This document shows, piece by piece, positions 12,709-24,614 of a stretch of 64,000 nucleotides of DNA (position 1 is its first letter; each line of letters begins with the position of its first letter). The notes below the pieces were generated by a model. The model did not search any database and was not told the DNA's origin. It worked only from the letters and a program-made list of their open reading frames with translations. The position numbers were made by a program, and so were the translations under genes. The stretch lies in the NCBI RefSeq assembly GCF_020379485.1, contig NC_063448.1, positions 5,355,726 to 5,419,725 of the forward strand. The letters are read 5' to 3'. Source of the stretch: Brassica napus (Eukaryota > Streptophyta > Magnoliopsida > Brassicales > Brassicaceae).

Positions 12709-13836
12709 CTAGGTGTTTTGCCCGCATATACGGGCTTAATCGTTTTACAAATATTTATTAGTTTATTTTTTATTAATTTAAAAACCAGCATAATAACTTA
12801 TTATTCATGTTTTCAAAAAATTAAATCTAACATATATATATGACAAAAATCTAATTAAATATAAATGTTTAATTAAAATTTATTAAGAATAACATTGACT
12901 TTAACTACTTAATTTATTATAATTGTTTTATATTTTATTTTTAAATTTTATAATTGAAAAATATGTTTTAAGATAACAACACAATATATAATTAATAATA
13001 TATAAAATTCATTAAGGGTAGTATGGATATTAACCGCTCTAACTTTCAACGTGAGAGCTCCGTTGCAAAAAATTACTTCGCAAATAATAGTATAGATAGA
13101 TATAGACTATAATTAGAAATTTTAAGAAAATAGTATACAAATTTTTTTTTTATAATAAAATCTTAACTACCATTAATTTATAATAATATTAGAGTACTAA
13201 TCACGAAATTAATCAATGATTCATTTTATAATAATATTTAAAATATCTAATAAGATTTTGTAGATTTTTTTCTCAACATATTTTTGTAATTAAAAAATAA
13301 GACAAATTTATAGGTGAGTTGTTATATATGTCAATTATTTAAGATGTGATGTCTTAATGATGTCATAATGTTAATTAGAATTAAATGAATTATAATTTTC
13401 TAGGGAATGTCCATTTAAAAAAAATCACACATGAATAGAAGTTGTGACTTCTGTTTTAATATAATAGATATAGACTATAATTAGAAATTTTAAGAAAATA
13501 GTATATAATTTTTTTTATATAATAAAATCTTAACTAACATTAATTTATAATAATATTGGAGTACTAATCACGAAATTAATCAATGATTCATTTTATAATA
13601 ATATTTAAAATATCTAATAAGATTTTGTAGATTTTTTTCTTAACATATTTTTGTAATTAAAAAATAAGACAAATTTATAGGTGAGTTGTTATATATGTCA
13701 ATTATTTAAGATGTGATATCTTAATGATGTTATAATGTTAATTAGAATTAAATGAATTATAATTTTCTATGGAAGATCTATTTTAAAAAAAATCACACAT
13801 GAATAGAAATTGTGAATTATGTATTAATATAATAGA
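12709..13836 (-). mobile_element. Non-autonomous Helitron (copy 2), abutting copy 1
   Basis: On the minus strand the 3' end is hairpin AGCCCGTATATGCGGGC then CTAG (12709-12712), and the next base T is the first base of Helitron copy 1. The 5' TC is at 13835-13836, preceded by host A, so the element sits exactly between A and T as Helitrons do. The head carries the same AAAACAGAAGTCACAA motif as copy 1. It holds an internal 368-bp tandem duplication and no coding capacity. Confidence 0.8.
13097..13832 (-). repeat. 368-bp tandem duplication within Helitron copy 2
   Basis: Units 13097-13464 and 13465-13832 are nearly identical over their whole length, differing by scattered substitutions and small indels. 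Each unit includes the Helitron 5' head, so two potential 5' termini exist (GA at 13467-13468 and at 13835-13836), both followed by T. Confidence 0.88.
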
Positions 13837-14801
13837 TGTTTGTCGTGGAGCTCAAGTTGGGCAATGGAGCTAAATAACATACGATCTATTCACTTTTGTT
13901 GCCAAACTATAATATTTCTCAATTTAACTAGTCCGCATTACGGAACTGGCAATAGACTAATGAGGTGGAAATGAAATTTCACATGTGTTGCAAAGAGTAC
14001 GAGAAGATAGATTAATCAGAAAATCTAAAACAGATCATAATCCTCTGGCCCAGGGATCGAAAACTGGAAATTAATTATTTAGTCTGATAAACATATACTA
14101 GTCCTTTACATTAGAGAAAAAGTCAATTAAACACATCATTCATTTACTAATCACTAGTCCAATACATAATTACGCTTCCTTTCTCCAAGAACTTTTCAAA
14201 GCTGCTAAACAAGTAAACCATCCACGATTTCCTCTACGGCTCCATTCACATTTGTTCATGTATTATTAACACTTCTTCTTTTCTTTCTTAAATCATGTCT
14301 GGCATCATATATTATTTAATTCTTCTAGAACATAGACAAACCACGGATCTAGTAAGGAATCAGTACAATACATTAGATCTTATATACAATAGCTGTAGCT
14401 GCAACAAAAGGCAGTAACTTCCTAATACAGAGAGATTGTAATGGAAGCTGAATATACGGAGATCACAATAATATCTCTAACATCTAGTACTTTTAATTTC
14501 CGCCAACATACAAATATGTTTTTTTTTTCATTGAAATCAACAGAAACCAGTTATTCAGCGATTTCTGGCTTCTTCTTCATTCTATAGCAAAGAAAATAAA
14601 GAACCCACTCCGCAAAAAAAAAAATGATACGTTGAAAGTCGTCGTCGAAGTTAAAAAAAAAAAAATTAAAAAACGAAGAAACACTCATAACAATTCGACA
14701 TTGTCTCTCTCACAGATTCTTTATCCTATAGTTCTAAATCTTCATTCTTTCATTCTTTTCTCACAACATCCCTTTTACAGATATTTTCAGACAGAGAGAT
14801 A
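13837..14801 (+). promoter_or_regulatory. Upstream region and 5' leader of the ALA11-like gene
   Basis: AT-rich DNA with no reading frame of note. A pyrimidine-rich leader (TCTCTCTCACAGATTC region, about 14703-14790) runs into the ATG at 14802, which lies in a good context (GATAATGGCG). Confidence 0.45.
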
Positions 14802-17800
14802 ATGGCGGGAGGTCGGATAAGGAGAAGACTAAACCTAAACAACATCTACGCCTTCACATGTCGCAAATCTACATTCCAAGAAGATCACTCACAGATCGGA
14901 GGACCAGGCTTCTCTCGAGTTGTCTACTGCAACGAACCCAACTCTCCCGCCGCCGAACGTCGTAGCTACGCCGGAAACTACGTCCGGTCAACGAAGTACT
15001 CTCCCGCTTCCTTCGTACCCAAATCTCTCTTCGAGCAGTTCCGCCGCGTCGCCAACTTCTACTTCCTCGTCACCGGAATCTTGTCGTTGACTCCGCTCTC
15101 TCCTTACGGCGCCGTCAGCGCTCTCTTGCCTCTCGGCTTAGTCATCGCCGCGAGCATGGTCAAAGAAGGGATCGAGGACTGGGGGAGAAAACGACAGGAC
15201 ATAGAAGTGAACAACAGGAAAGTGAAGGTTCACGGCGGAGACGACGGGATGTTCCGGGAAGAGGAGTGGAGGGAGCTTAGAGTCGGAGATATAGTGAGAG
15301 TCGAAAAAGAAGAGTTTTTTCCGGCGGATCTTTTGCTTCTGTCGTCGAGCTACGAAGACTCGGTTTGCTACGTGGAGACGATGAATCTCGACGGTGAAAC
15401 GAATCTGAAAGTGAAGCAAGGCTTAGAGGCGACTTCGTCGCGCTTACACGAAGATTTCGATTTTAAAGAGTTTAAAGCCGTCGTGAGATGCGAAGATCCC
15501 AATGCGGATCTTTATACCTTTGTCGGAACGTTACATTTGGAAGAACAGAGGCTTCCCTTGTCGGTTCAACAGCTTCTTCTTCGAGACTCGAAGCTTAGGA
15601 ACACAGAGTATGTTTACGGAGCTGTTGTCTTCACCGGACACGACACAAAGGTACAAATTTGGGCGTTCTGGATCTCTTTGGTTTCGGTACGGATATAGAT
15701 TTAGGAACCATTCGGTTATTAAAAAAAAAAAGAATTGAGTCCAATCCGGTTCAGGTTCGGTTCTGATTTGTCAGATAATTTCACATAATATCGATAAGAA
15801 CGTTGATTAATTCGGGGGGTTTCAAGTTTTTTTTTTGATCGAATCACTTTCATTGAAACTTAAAAGAGTTCAAATCCATCAATGGAGGATACAATAAGGC
15901 TACACGGAAGTTTTTCAAGTTAAGAATCAGGTAATTCGGATTGTTCAGATAAAAATATTATTGTTCAGATAAAAATGTAGGACAATTAGAATAATTATGA
16001 ATATTTTGGATAAAAATATATTTGGGTACTTCGGATCTTTGGATAATCTGGTTTATAAATAGTAGTGTTAAAATATTTTGTTATTTAAAAACTAAACATA
16101 ATTGATATTTTAAGATATATAATCTGTATTTTAAAAAATCGGAGACCCATTCGATTTTTTTCTATTCGGTTTTGATTTTCGGTTGCAGAGATATATGATC
16201 CATTCAGATATTTATGAAACTCGGTTATGTACTATTCAGTTCTTGGTTCCGGATAAATTCCTAGTACAAACTTTAACAGCATCCACATAAACCTTGCATC
16301 GCAAGTCTCATTTTGAAGTTTCTTTGATAACAGGTGATTCAAAACTCAACTGTCCCTCCATCAAAGAGAAGCAGAATCGAGAGGAAAATGGACAAGATCA
16401 TCTACATGATGTTCGGCGTAGTGTTTCTGATGTCTTTCATCGGATCCATCATCTTTGGAATTGTGACAAGAGAGGACAGAGGAGGGAAAACAGAGAGATG
16501 GTACTTGAAACCAGACGAAGCAGAGATCTTCTTCGATCCAGAGAGAGCTCCAATGGCTGCGATCTACCATTTCCTCACCGCGGTTATGCTTTACAGCTAC
16601 TTCATCCCCATCTCTCTCTACGTCTCTATCGAAATCGTTAAAGTTCTTCAGAGCATTTTCATCAACAGCGACATTCTTATGTACTACGAGGAGACTGATA
16701 AACCCGCGCACGCTAGAACATCGAATCTCAACGAAGAGCTTGGGATGGTCGACACGGTTCTGTCGGATAAAACGGGAACACTGACTTGCAACTCCATGGA
16801 GTTTATCAAGTGTTCTATAGCTGGAACAGGTTACGGACGAGGTGTGACCGAAGTTGAAAGATCTATGGCTATGAGAAGCGGCGGTTCGGCTTTGGCTGAT
16901 GATTTGAACGTTGCAGCGGACCGTTCTGGTCCTAAGATCGAAGGGTTTAACTTCCAGGACGAGAGGGTTATGAGAGGGAATTGGGTTAAGCAACGAGAAG
17001 CATCGGTTTTGCAGAAGTTTTTTAGACTGTTAGCTGTTTGTCACACCGCTATACCCGAAACAGATGAAGCCACTGGGACTGTCTCTTACGAGGCTGAGTC
17101 TCCTGACGAAGCTGCGTTTGTTGTGGCGGCTAGAGAACTCGGTTTTGAGTTCTTTAGCCGCACGCAAAACGGGATATCAATCCGTGAATTGGATCTTGAA
17201 ACGGGAAAGAAAGTAGAAAGGTTTGTTCTTTTGATTATCGTTGCGGTTTCTTGGAGGTCAAGGAAATTAACATTCCTCTGTTTTGTTACAGGGTATATCG
17301 GTTACTAAACGTTCTTGAATTCAACAGCGCGAGGAAGAGAATGTCTGTGATCGTGCGTGATGAAGATGGAAAGCTTCTGTTACTATCCAAAGGAGCTGAC
17401 AAGTAGGTTAAAATCTAGAGAGACTTTACAGTTAGAAGCTTTCTTGTTGAATCTGTGGAATCTTGTTTTATGTGTGCAGTGTAATGTTTGAAAGACTTGC
17501 CAGGAACGGGCGTACGTTCGAGGAGAAAACACGAGAGCATGTTGATGAATACGCAGATGCAGGGCTAAGGACATTGATACTTGCTTACCGCGAGGTTGAT
17601 GAGGATGAGTATGTAAAATTCAGCAAGAACTTCAATGAAGCTAAGAGCTCGGTGACTGAGGATCGTGAGAGCTTAATAGATGAGATCACTGATCAGATGG
17701 AACGCGATTTGATTCTACTTGGTGCTACTGCTGTTGAGGACAAACTTCAAAATGGGGTAAAGCCTCTTTTCAAGACTACAGTTTCTTAATAGATTTTTGT

Positions 17801-19730
17801 TTTTATAATGTGTTTAATATTGATTGTGTTTTTTTTTTTTTAGGTTCCAGATTGTATAGACAAGCTTGCTCAAGCAGGGATAAAGATTTGGGTTCTAACC
17901 GGAGACAAGATGGAAACAGCAATCAATATTGGGTAAGAATCTTTTATTATGTTTGAATCTAAACATTCTTCTTGTTTCATAGTTACTAACATTCTTTTTG
18001 GAACCTCTTCAGTTTTGCATGTAGTTTACTTAGACAAGAGATGAAGCAGATCATCATAAATCTTGAGACGCCACAAATCAAAGCATTGGAGAAAGCTGGA
18101 GAGAAAGATGTGATTGAACAGGTAATAATTTTTTTCATATGTTATTTCACACAATTATATAACACATTTTCGATAGTTTACTTAATGAGATTCTTAAACA
18201 CATATGTAGGCATCAAGAGAAAGTGTGGTGAAGCAAATGGAGGAAGGAAAAGCTCTAATCACAAGAGGACCAAGCGACACAGACTCTCATGAGGCATTTG
18301 CGTTGATCATTGACGGGAAGTCGCTAACGTACGCTCTTGAAGATGATTTCAAGCAGAAGTTTCTTGATTTAGCCACAGGATGTGCCTCTGTTATTTGCTG
18401 CAGATCATCACCCAAGCAAAAGGCATTGGTAATGTCTCTTTTATGTGTGTATTGAGTTTTACTATGTTTAATTTATAGAATATATATATATATTTTTTTT
18501 TAGGTTACACGGTTGGTCAAAAGTGGAACTGGGAAGACAACTTTAGCTATTGGAGATGGAGCAAACGATGTTGGAATGCTTCAAGAAGCAGATATTGGTG
18601 TTGGAATCAGCGGTGTTGAGGGAATGCAAGCGGTTATGTCTAGCGATTTAGCCATTGCTCAGTTCAGATACTTGGAACGTCTCTTGCTCGTTCATGGTCA
18701 CTGGTGTTACAGCAGAATCTCATCCATGGTACAGCTTCTTTTCCCTCTTTCAGATATACATACATCATAGCAATTTCTCTAACTAGGGTTTGTTTTCACT
18801 TTGGGCAGATCTGTTACTTCTTCTACAAGAATATCACATTTGGTGTGACCTTGTTCTTATACGAAGCCTACACATCTTTCTCTGCTCAACCAGCATATAA
18901 CGACTGGTTTCTGTCGCTTTTCAACGTCTTCTTCTCTTCGCTTCCCGTCATTGCTCTAGGTGTTTTTGATCAAGACGTCTCAGCTCGCTTCTGTTACAAG
19001 GTAGGGTTTTATAAACCCTAGATTCCTCTAAATTGAGCGATTAAATTTTGTTTTCTTTATTTAGTTCCCATTGCTATACCAAGAAGGAGTTCAGAATCTT
19101 CTCTTCAGCTGGAAGAGAATCATTGGCTGGATGTTCAATGGACTAATCTCGGCTCTCGCTATTTTCTTCATCTGCAAGCAATCCCAAGAACACCAACTCT
19201 ACAACCCTAACGGCAAAACCGCCGGCCGGGATATCCTCGGAGGGACAATGTACACTTGCGTAGTATGGGTGGTCAATCTCCAAATGGTTTTAGCCATTAG
19301 CTACTTCACTTGGGTCCAACACATAGTAATATGGGGTTCAGTTGCTTTATGGTACATCTTCCTCATGATCTATGGAGCTATCACTCCCACCTTCTCCACA
19401 GATGCTTACAAAGTCTTCCTCGAAGCCTTAGCTCCAGCTCCTTCTTACTGGCTTACCACTCTCCTTGTGATGATCTTCGCTTTGGTCCCTTACTTTGTCT
19501 TCAAATCGGTTCAGATGAGATACTTCCCTGGTTACCATCAAATGATTCAGTGGATACGGCACGAGGGTCAGTCTAATGATCCTGAGTTTGTGGAAATGGT
19601 TAGGCAAAGATCAATTAAGACGACGACGGTTGGTTCCACTGCGAGAAGAGCTGCTAGTGTACGACGTTCCGGTAGGTTTCACGATCAGCTCAATAAGAAC
19701 ACCATAGCTATCTCAAGAGAAGAGAAATAG
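14802..19730 (+). CDS. ALA11: P4-type ATPase, phospholipid flippase (ALA11/ALA10 type)
   Basis: Ten exons: 14802-15650, 16334-17220, 17292-17402, 17480-17756, 17844-17932, 18013-18121, 18210-18428, 18504-18728, 18809-19000 and 19065-19730. All are GT-AG and the frame is unbroken over about 1207 aa, the usual family length. Visible are PADLLLL and DGETNLK in the actuator domain, the phosphorylation motif DKTGT (Asp near residue 428), a nucleotide-binding domain with KGAD, the hinge GDGANDVGM near residue 865, FFYKN in M5, and a membrane-rich C-terminus. P4-ATPases pair with ALIS (Cdc50-type) subunits and move phospholipids to the cytosolic leaflet of secretory or plasma membranes. The place beside CRWN2 supports ALA11 rather than ALA10. 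Intron 1 is unusually long (683 bp) because of inserted repeats. Confidence 0.96.
15735..16260. repeat. Dispersed GGTTCGG-type repeat in ALA11 intron 1
   Basis: Apart from the LINE tail, this intron segment carries CGGTTCAGGTTCGGTT-like motifs at 15745-15770, a duplicated TTGTTCAGATAAAAAT block near 15945-15975, and further ATTCGG/TTCGGTT motifs to 16250. The same vocabulary occurs in inverse orientation just downstream of the gene (19.9-20.1 kb) and at 28.3 kb. The class is unknown to me. Confidence 0.5.
15829..15912 (-). mobile_element. Extremely 5'-truncated LINE tail in ALA11 intron 1
   Basis: A poly-T head is followed by GATCGAATCACTTTCATTGA and about 60 more bases. It is flanked by the direct repeat TTTCAAGTT (15820-15828 and 15913-15921). 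The head resembles the 3' end of the LINE at 29.4 kb (poly-T, then …GGCTTTCATTTGATT). It therefore reads as a minus-strand LINE insertion that kept only the last ~80 bp. Confidence 0.6.
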
Positions 19731-21001
19731 ATATGTCTCAGTGTTTGTGACTATATACTTTGTACATAAAGGTACAACTTGGTGAAAGCTAGGTTTATAT
19801 ACTCCTGAGATGAATTACATTTATATTGTGTATGTAACATTTTTAGTGTATAGATTTCTTTTTGTCTGATTCAAAGTAACCAAACAATTTGGTTTTTCAC
19901 CAGGCTTTTTTTGGTTTACTTAAGGCCGGACAAAAAAACCAAATCCGAAGAACCGAACCGAACCCGATCCAAAAGAGTAGTAACGAACCTGACCCAAAAT
20001 TTATTAAATATCCGAACGGATTCATAATTTTGGTATCTAGAGAACCGAAACCGAATCCGATCCGAACCGAAGTATTTCGTGTACTCGAATGTATCTGAAA
20101 TAGATTTATCTACCTAAATATATTAATTATTTTTAGATTTAATGTATATTAAAAACCATCCAAAATATATAAGATATTTTTAAGTCGTCTAAAATACTTG
20201 AAAATATATATAAATAGTAAAAAATAAATGTATAAAATTGGCTAAAATAGGCCCATTTTGAAACCCATTTAAAATTAATGGCCCAATAAAAATTAGAACC
20301 CAACCGAAGCAAGCCTATTTTTAATTATTTTTTGTTAGGACATTAACTAGGGTCTCCATTAACTAAAAGATTTTTTTTTTATTATTTTCGATTTCAAACA
20401 GTTTCGTAATATTTCTTGTCGGTTTTTGGTGTCCACCTCTCAATTTAAAAGCTTTCACTTTACACCATAGAATAATTTTGAGCATTATTCATTGGTTTAC
20501 TTCAGCAAATCAAGTTCTATTAGTGAGACAAGAAAATACACGCATTCTTCCACTTCGGTATTTTTGTCTATATTGGCTTTAAGTATTTAATCCCAAAGCT
20601 GTTACAAATTGAATGAAAATGACTATTAATTATAATCAGATACGAAAAAGCCATCCCAACTCAAAGTACCAAGCTTAATTAACAAGAACAATTAAATTAG
20701 TAATTAAGAAAACGAACTTTTCTTATTCAACATGATTATTTATTTAAACAAAGCAGAACAACTAACCGTGAACAAAAGAATCAAAAAGGCAAAAGCAAAG
20801 AGAGAGAGAAGAAGTGGAGACTTGTGTCCTTGCGGTGTTTAGCTTCTTGCTTTGGCCTTTTGTCCTTTAGGTTCTTACCTTTTTCCGATCATTCAGACCA
20901 ATCTCTCGCCTTTTTGGCATCTTCGTCTTTCTTATATATATCTCTGTTGGGATTCTACAATCAATTCCTCTGTTGGGATTCACAAACACAGAGAGAGAGA
21001 G
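19731..21001. other. Intergenic: ALA11 3' flank, CCGAACC-rich repeat, RING-gene promoter
   Basis: At 19925-20110 AACCGAACCGAACCCGATCC and related motifs form a dispersed repeat, the reverse complement of the vocabulary in ALA11 intron 1. An AT-rich stretch follows to about 20.75 kb. Near the next gene, TATATATA (20933-20940) is a likely TATA box. The short direct repeat CTCTGTTGGGATTC appears twice between about 20942 and 20982 in the leader. Confidence 0.5.
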
Positions 21002-22430
21002 ATGTATAATCAGATGGCTATATCTTCTTCATCTTCTTCATCATCATCTTCTCCTTCTTCGTACTATGAATCGTTGAAGATTTTGGAAGCTGATGTCCAA
21101 CACGCAAACACTTTGTAAGTCCCTTTCTGGGTTTTGTCTCCTTTCTCCTAAAGTTTAAGACTTTACTCTCGTTTATCGTTTTGATTAGTTGAGCTACTAC
21201 TAATTAAAAGTAGGTGAATTATTGAAACACCCAGCTGAGAGAACTTTAAGGTCATTTTCTGGGGATTTATGTAATCTCTTCTCATCAGAGTTTGGTTATT
21301 TTAGGAAACTTCGATAAGTTTTAGTAATAGCGTTCTCAAATGGGAATCTCATGAAAGTTGTTGTCTGCTTGATTATTCTAATTTACTAGCCTTTTAGTTG
21401 AGAAATTAAGGTCTCTCTCTGATTGTAAGATTAGTTGCTGCTTATTGAGAAGTTTGAGCTTTTATGTCTTCAGGGCAGAAGCAATTCCAATGGGGAAGAA
21501 CAATGTGAGGCTTCAGATGAAACTGGTTCATAGCAACTTTGCTTCATTGTTACTCTTCTTGCTTCGGTGGATGGATCTTTCTTGCTCATGTCTACTTCCT
21601 CGTTACTTTAATCTCTTTCATGTTCTTGTCTACAAGGTTTAGTTCTTGCCCCCTGTGATCTTAAAGCGTCTTCCTTTGTTAGGGCTTTAGGAGTTTTCTG
21701 AAATATCTCAATTTGTCTTGTACAGGTTCATTCTGATGGACAGCCTAAGCTCACTACGCACGGGAGGAAAGCAACTATCAGTGAGTTCTATGGTACGCAA
21801 ACCTGTAACCGTTGCTGTATAATGTTGTAATGTTCCATGTTTTCTGTTTCCAGCTTTGGTCTCCTAACGTTGTCTTGTCTTTTTGAAAGGTGTGATACTA
21901 CCATCACTTCAGCTATTACACAGCAACTTAGACGAGCTGGCAAACGCAGACCTCGGGTTTGACCTTAAAAGACTCAGCAAGAAGATAACAAAAGAGGCTC
22001 GCAGCAGTAGTAGATTCAGCAATGCCGCGTTTGATCGTGAGGAAGAATGTGGAATCTGTTTAGAAACTTGCACCAAAATGGTTTTGCCTAATTGCTGCCA
22101 CTCCATGTGCATCAAATGCTACCGCAACTGGTACACACACATTATCTAAAGACCTTTGTTAACTGATGAAGGAGCTTTCATTTTAACCAAATCTCCTTTG
22201 ATCACATCTGCAGGAACTTGAAGTCTCAGTCATGCCCGTTCTGCCGGGGGAGCATGAAGAGAGTGAACTCAGAGGATTTGTGGGTGCTTGCTGGTGACAA
22301 CGACGTGGTGGATACAAGGACGGCTTCAAGGGAAGATTTGTTCAGATTCTATCTCTACATCAATAGCCTTCCCAAGGATTACCCTGAAGCTCTCTTCTTG
22401 GTTTACTATGAGTACTCAAATCTGATTTAG
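21002..22430 (+). CDS. C3HC4 RING-finger protein, putative E3 ubiquitin ligase
   Basis: Five exons (21002-21114, 21474-21636, 21726-21792, 21890-22130, 22214-22430), all GT-AG and in phase, give about 266 aa. The N-terminus has a serine run followed by YYESLKILEADVQHAN. A hydrophobic, leucine-rich middle (HSNFASLLLFLLRWMD) comes next, and a RING finger sits in the last third: CGICLETCTKMVLPNCCHSM…C-x2-C…CPFC, with all eight metal ligands present and split by the last intron. The place between ALA11 and the RRM gene corresponds to Arabidopsis At1g13195, an uncharacterised RING protein. Ligase activity is inferred from the finger; the substrate is unknown. The start follows a GA-rich leader, and an in-frame ATG four codons later is possible. 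Confidence 0.9.
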
Positions 22431-22883
22431 AATCTGGACAAACAAGACTATGTACAGATTTTTAGAAGGTAAAAAAAATGTATTGTATAGAATGTAAAAC
22501 TGTGTGTTTGGCTTTGGGATGGTTTGATGCAACATGCCAAAGCCCCTCAGCTTTTACATCCTTTATTTAAAATTAAATAACTGTGAAATGCTACCAAATA
22601 AAGCTTGAATAAGAGCAAATAATAAAGATCTCTTTTACAACAGCTTCCTAGATCAAAGTGTTTGCAATAACAAATGAACCTTTAACAAAAACAAAAACAT
22701 AGTTTACACACATATATATGCTCAACTCCAAAGACAGATTATCAGCAAACAAGGTATATAGAGAAACATTGTATCAAATATTTGATGATGATAAGTAGTT
22801 TGATGAAGTATGCAGAGTAACTTAAAAACCGGTGTTGTTTAGATGCAGCAACAAGACACACGAAGAACGTGTGAGGTTCTGTT
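22431..22883. other. Convergent 3' flanks of the RING and RRM genes
   Basis: Short tail-to-tail spacer, AT-rich, with AATAAA-like signals facing from both sides (about 22597 and 22618). No gene. Confidence 0.5.
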
Positions 22884-24614
22884 TCAGTCTCCACGCCTTC
22901 TCTTTCCGTAGTCTGCATCTCTTGACCTGGACCTATGATCATCTTCCGACATTCTTGATCTGCTTCGAGACTTCGAAGAAGACTGTCCTCTATCGTACTC
23001 TTCGGAATCACGGTGCTTATACTCGCGGTGACTATCTTTCTCTTCACGGTGACTCTTGTGTCTTCTATCACCACCACTGCTCTCAGACCAGTCACGTTCC
23101 GCAGTAGCTCGTTCTTTCTCACGTGATGGCTTCTCTTCTTTCTCTTGGTTTTCATCTTCATATCCACCGTATTCAGAGCCACCCTCTTCACCACCACCAC
23201 CTCCTCCACTAGCCTCGTTCCACATCCCTGCTGCATGAACTCCGTTCATCCCTGCGTTACCCATCGTTCCCATCCCCGCGCCGCCGAAAAAGGCGGGATT
23301 AACATGAGGAGCAATCCCGACCATTCCCATTGGATTAACACCTGGATAAGGCTGAGGCATCCCGGGGTAAGCAAGACCTGGAAACCCTCCATAACCACCG
23401 CCACGACCCATGAATGTAGGATCAAACCCACCAGCTCCCATCATACCCTGTGGATGCATCATACCACCAAACGCTGGACCAGCAAGTCCAGGGCCGCCAT
23501 ACGGTCCAGCACCAGCACCGTTAGCCATGTTGTTCATCCCTCTGCCTCTCGCTGCACCACCCCAATGACCTCCACGGTTTGCCATTCCTTGGCCACCACG
23601 TGCAAACCCACCACCTCTCCCATAGTTTCTTCCACCGTCTCCATTTTGCGTATTCATGTTGTTGTTGTTATTGTTGTTGTTGCCTCTTCCCATTCCCTCA
23701 TTCAAAGGCCTTCTGTTTTGCATTTGGTTCTGTCCTTGGTTCCTCCCAGTGAAATTAGCTCCCATCTGCTTCAACGTTTCAGGAGAAGCAAAGGCTACAA
23801 CACACGCTTTACCGTTGAAAACAAACCCATTCATTCCTTCTTTGCAAGCAGCTGCAGCAGCTGAATCATAAAACTCAACCTGACAATACCCTTTGGATTT
23901 GCCACTAACTCTCTCGTCGAAAAACTTGATCTCTTTCACTCTTCCGTACTGAGAAAGAACACTCTCAATCTCTGCATCCGTCGTCCACCAATGCAACTCC
24001 CCCACGAAAAGCATGGTGTTCCCATTGTCCACAACAAACGGCTGCGTGGGGCTTCTGTTCACCATTGCGCTTGGATTAACACTCGTCTGGCTAACAGGAA
24101 TCTGCTGAGCACCTTGAGGAGCACCACCATAAGGGTTATTATGCACAGGAGGAGGCTCAGGCACATTCACCGCGCTCCCTGAAAAACTATGCGTGTTCAA
24201 CACAATAGATGTTGATCCTTGTGGATTGACTTTGCTGGGTTGGTTGGACTGGACATCAACATTCATCCCTTTGGGTCCAAAAGAAGATCCTTGTGGATAA
24301 GCATCTGATCTTGTTTCAGGTCCACTGATCCCATTATGATACTTCCCTTCAACTGCACCTCCTCCGGATACAACTGCCATTCTCGGTTCAGAAACATTAC
24401 TATTCTGAGCTTGAATACTTCCACCGACTTGAGCTGGTGCTTGAGGTTGATTATGAGCTTGGAAGAAGCTCTCACCAACATTAACATCGCTATAGAGATC
24501 ATCGTAGTCATCATCTTCTCCCAACAGCTCTTCATCAGCAAGAGCAGGAATAGTCCCGCTTCCCTGGTGAAGTAGCTTCTGATTATCTCCATAACCAGCG
24601 TTTTCTTGATTCAT
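22884..24614 (-). CDS. RRM/RS-domain protein, cleavage factor Im 59/68-kDa type
   Basis: The coding region is one uninterrupted exon of about 576 aa, starting MNQENAGYG. Order: an acidic N-terminus (ELLGEDDDYDDLYSDV); a Pro/Gln/Ser-rich linker; one RRM at about residues 199-280 with RNP2 LFVGEL and RNP1 KGYCQVEF; a long Gly/Met/Pro-rich region with an Asn run; and a C-terminal charged RS-like tail (SRSRSR, RSRSRD). This layout is that of CPSF6/CFIm68, which binds CFIm25 and steers poly(A)-site choice in the nucleus. Arabidopsis has CFI68 and CFI59; the position fits At1g13190 (CFI59, from memory). Met codons 12 residues upstream lie in the predicted leader, so I use the downstream start. Confidence 0.88.
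   Translation of the reverse strand: MNQENAGYGDNQKLLHQGSGTIPALADEELLGEDDDYDDLYSDVNVGESFFQAHNQPQAPAQVGGSIQAQNSNVSEPRMAVVSGGGAVEGKYHNGISGPETRSDAYPQGSSFGPKGMNVDVQSNQPSKVNPQGSTSIVLNTHSFSGSAVNVPEPPPVHNNPYGGAPQGAQQIPVSQTSVNPSAMVNRSPTQPFVVDNGNTMLFVGELHWWTTDAEIESVLSQYGRVKEIKFFDERVSGKSKGYCQVEFYDSAAAAACKEGMNGFVFNGKACVVAFASPETLKQMGANFTGRNQGQNQMQNRRPLNEGMGRGNNNNNNNNMNTQNGDGGRNYGRGGGFARGGQGMANRGGHWGGAARGRGMNNMANGAGAGPYGGPGLAGPAFGGMMHPQGMMGAGGFDPTFMGRGGGYGGFPGLAYPGMPQPYPGVNPMGMVGIAPHVNPAFFGGAGMGTMGNAGMNGVHAAGMWNEASGGGGGGEEGGSEYGGYEDENQEKEEKPSREKERATAERDWSESSGGDRRHKSHREEKDSHREYKHRDSEEYDRGQSSSKSRSRSRMSEDDHRSRSRDADYGKRRRGD

Noticed and set aside
23056..24182. Plus-strand frames rich in Thr/Ser/His/Pro
   Set aside because: Mirror of the Gly/Met-rich RRM protein on the minus strand; not independent genes.
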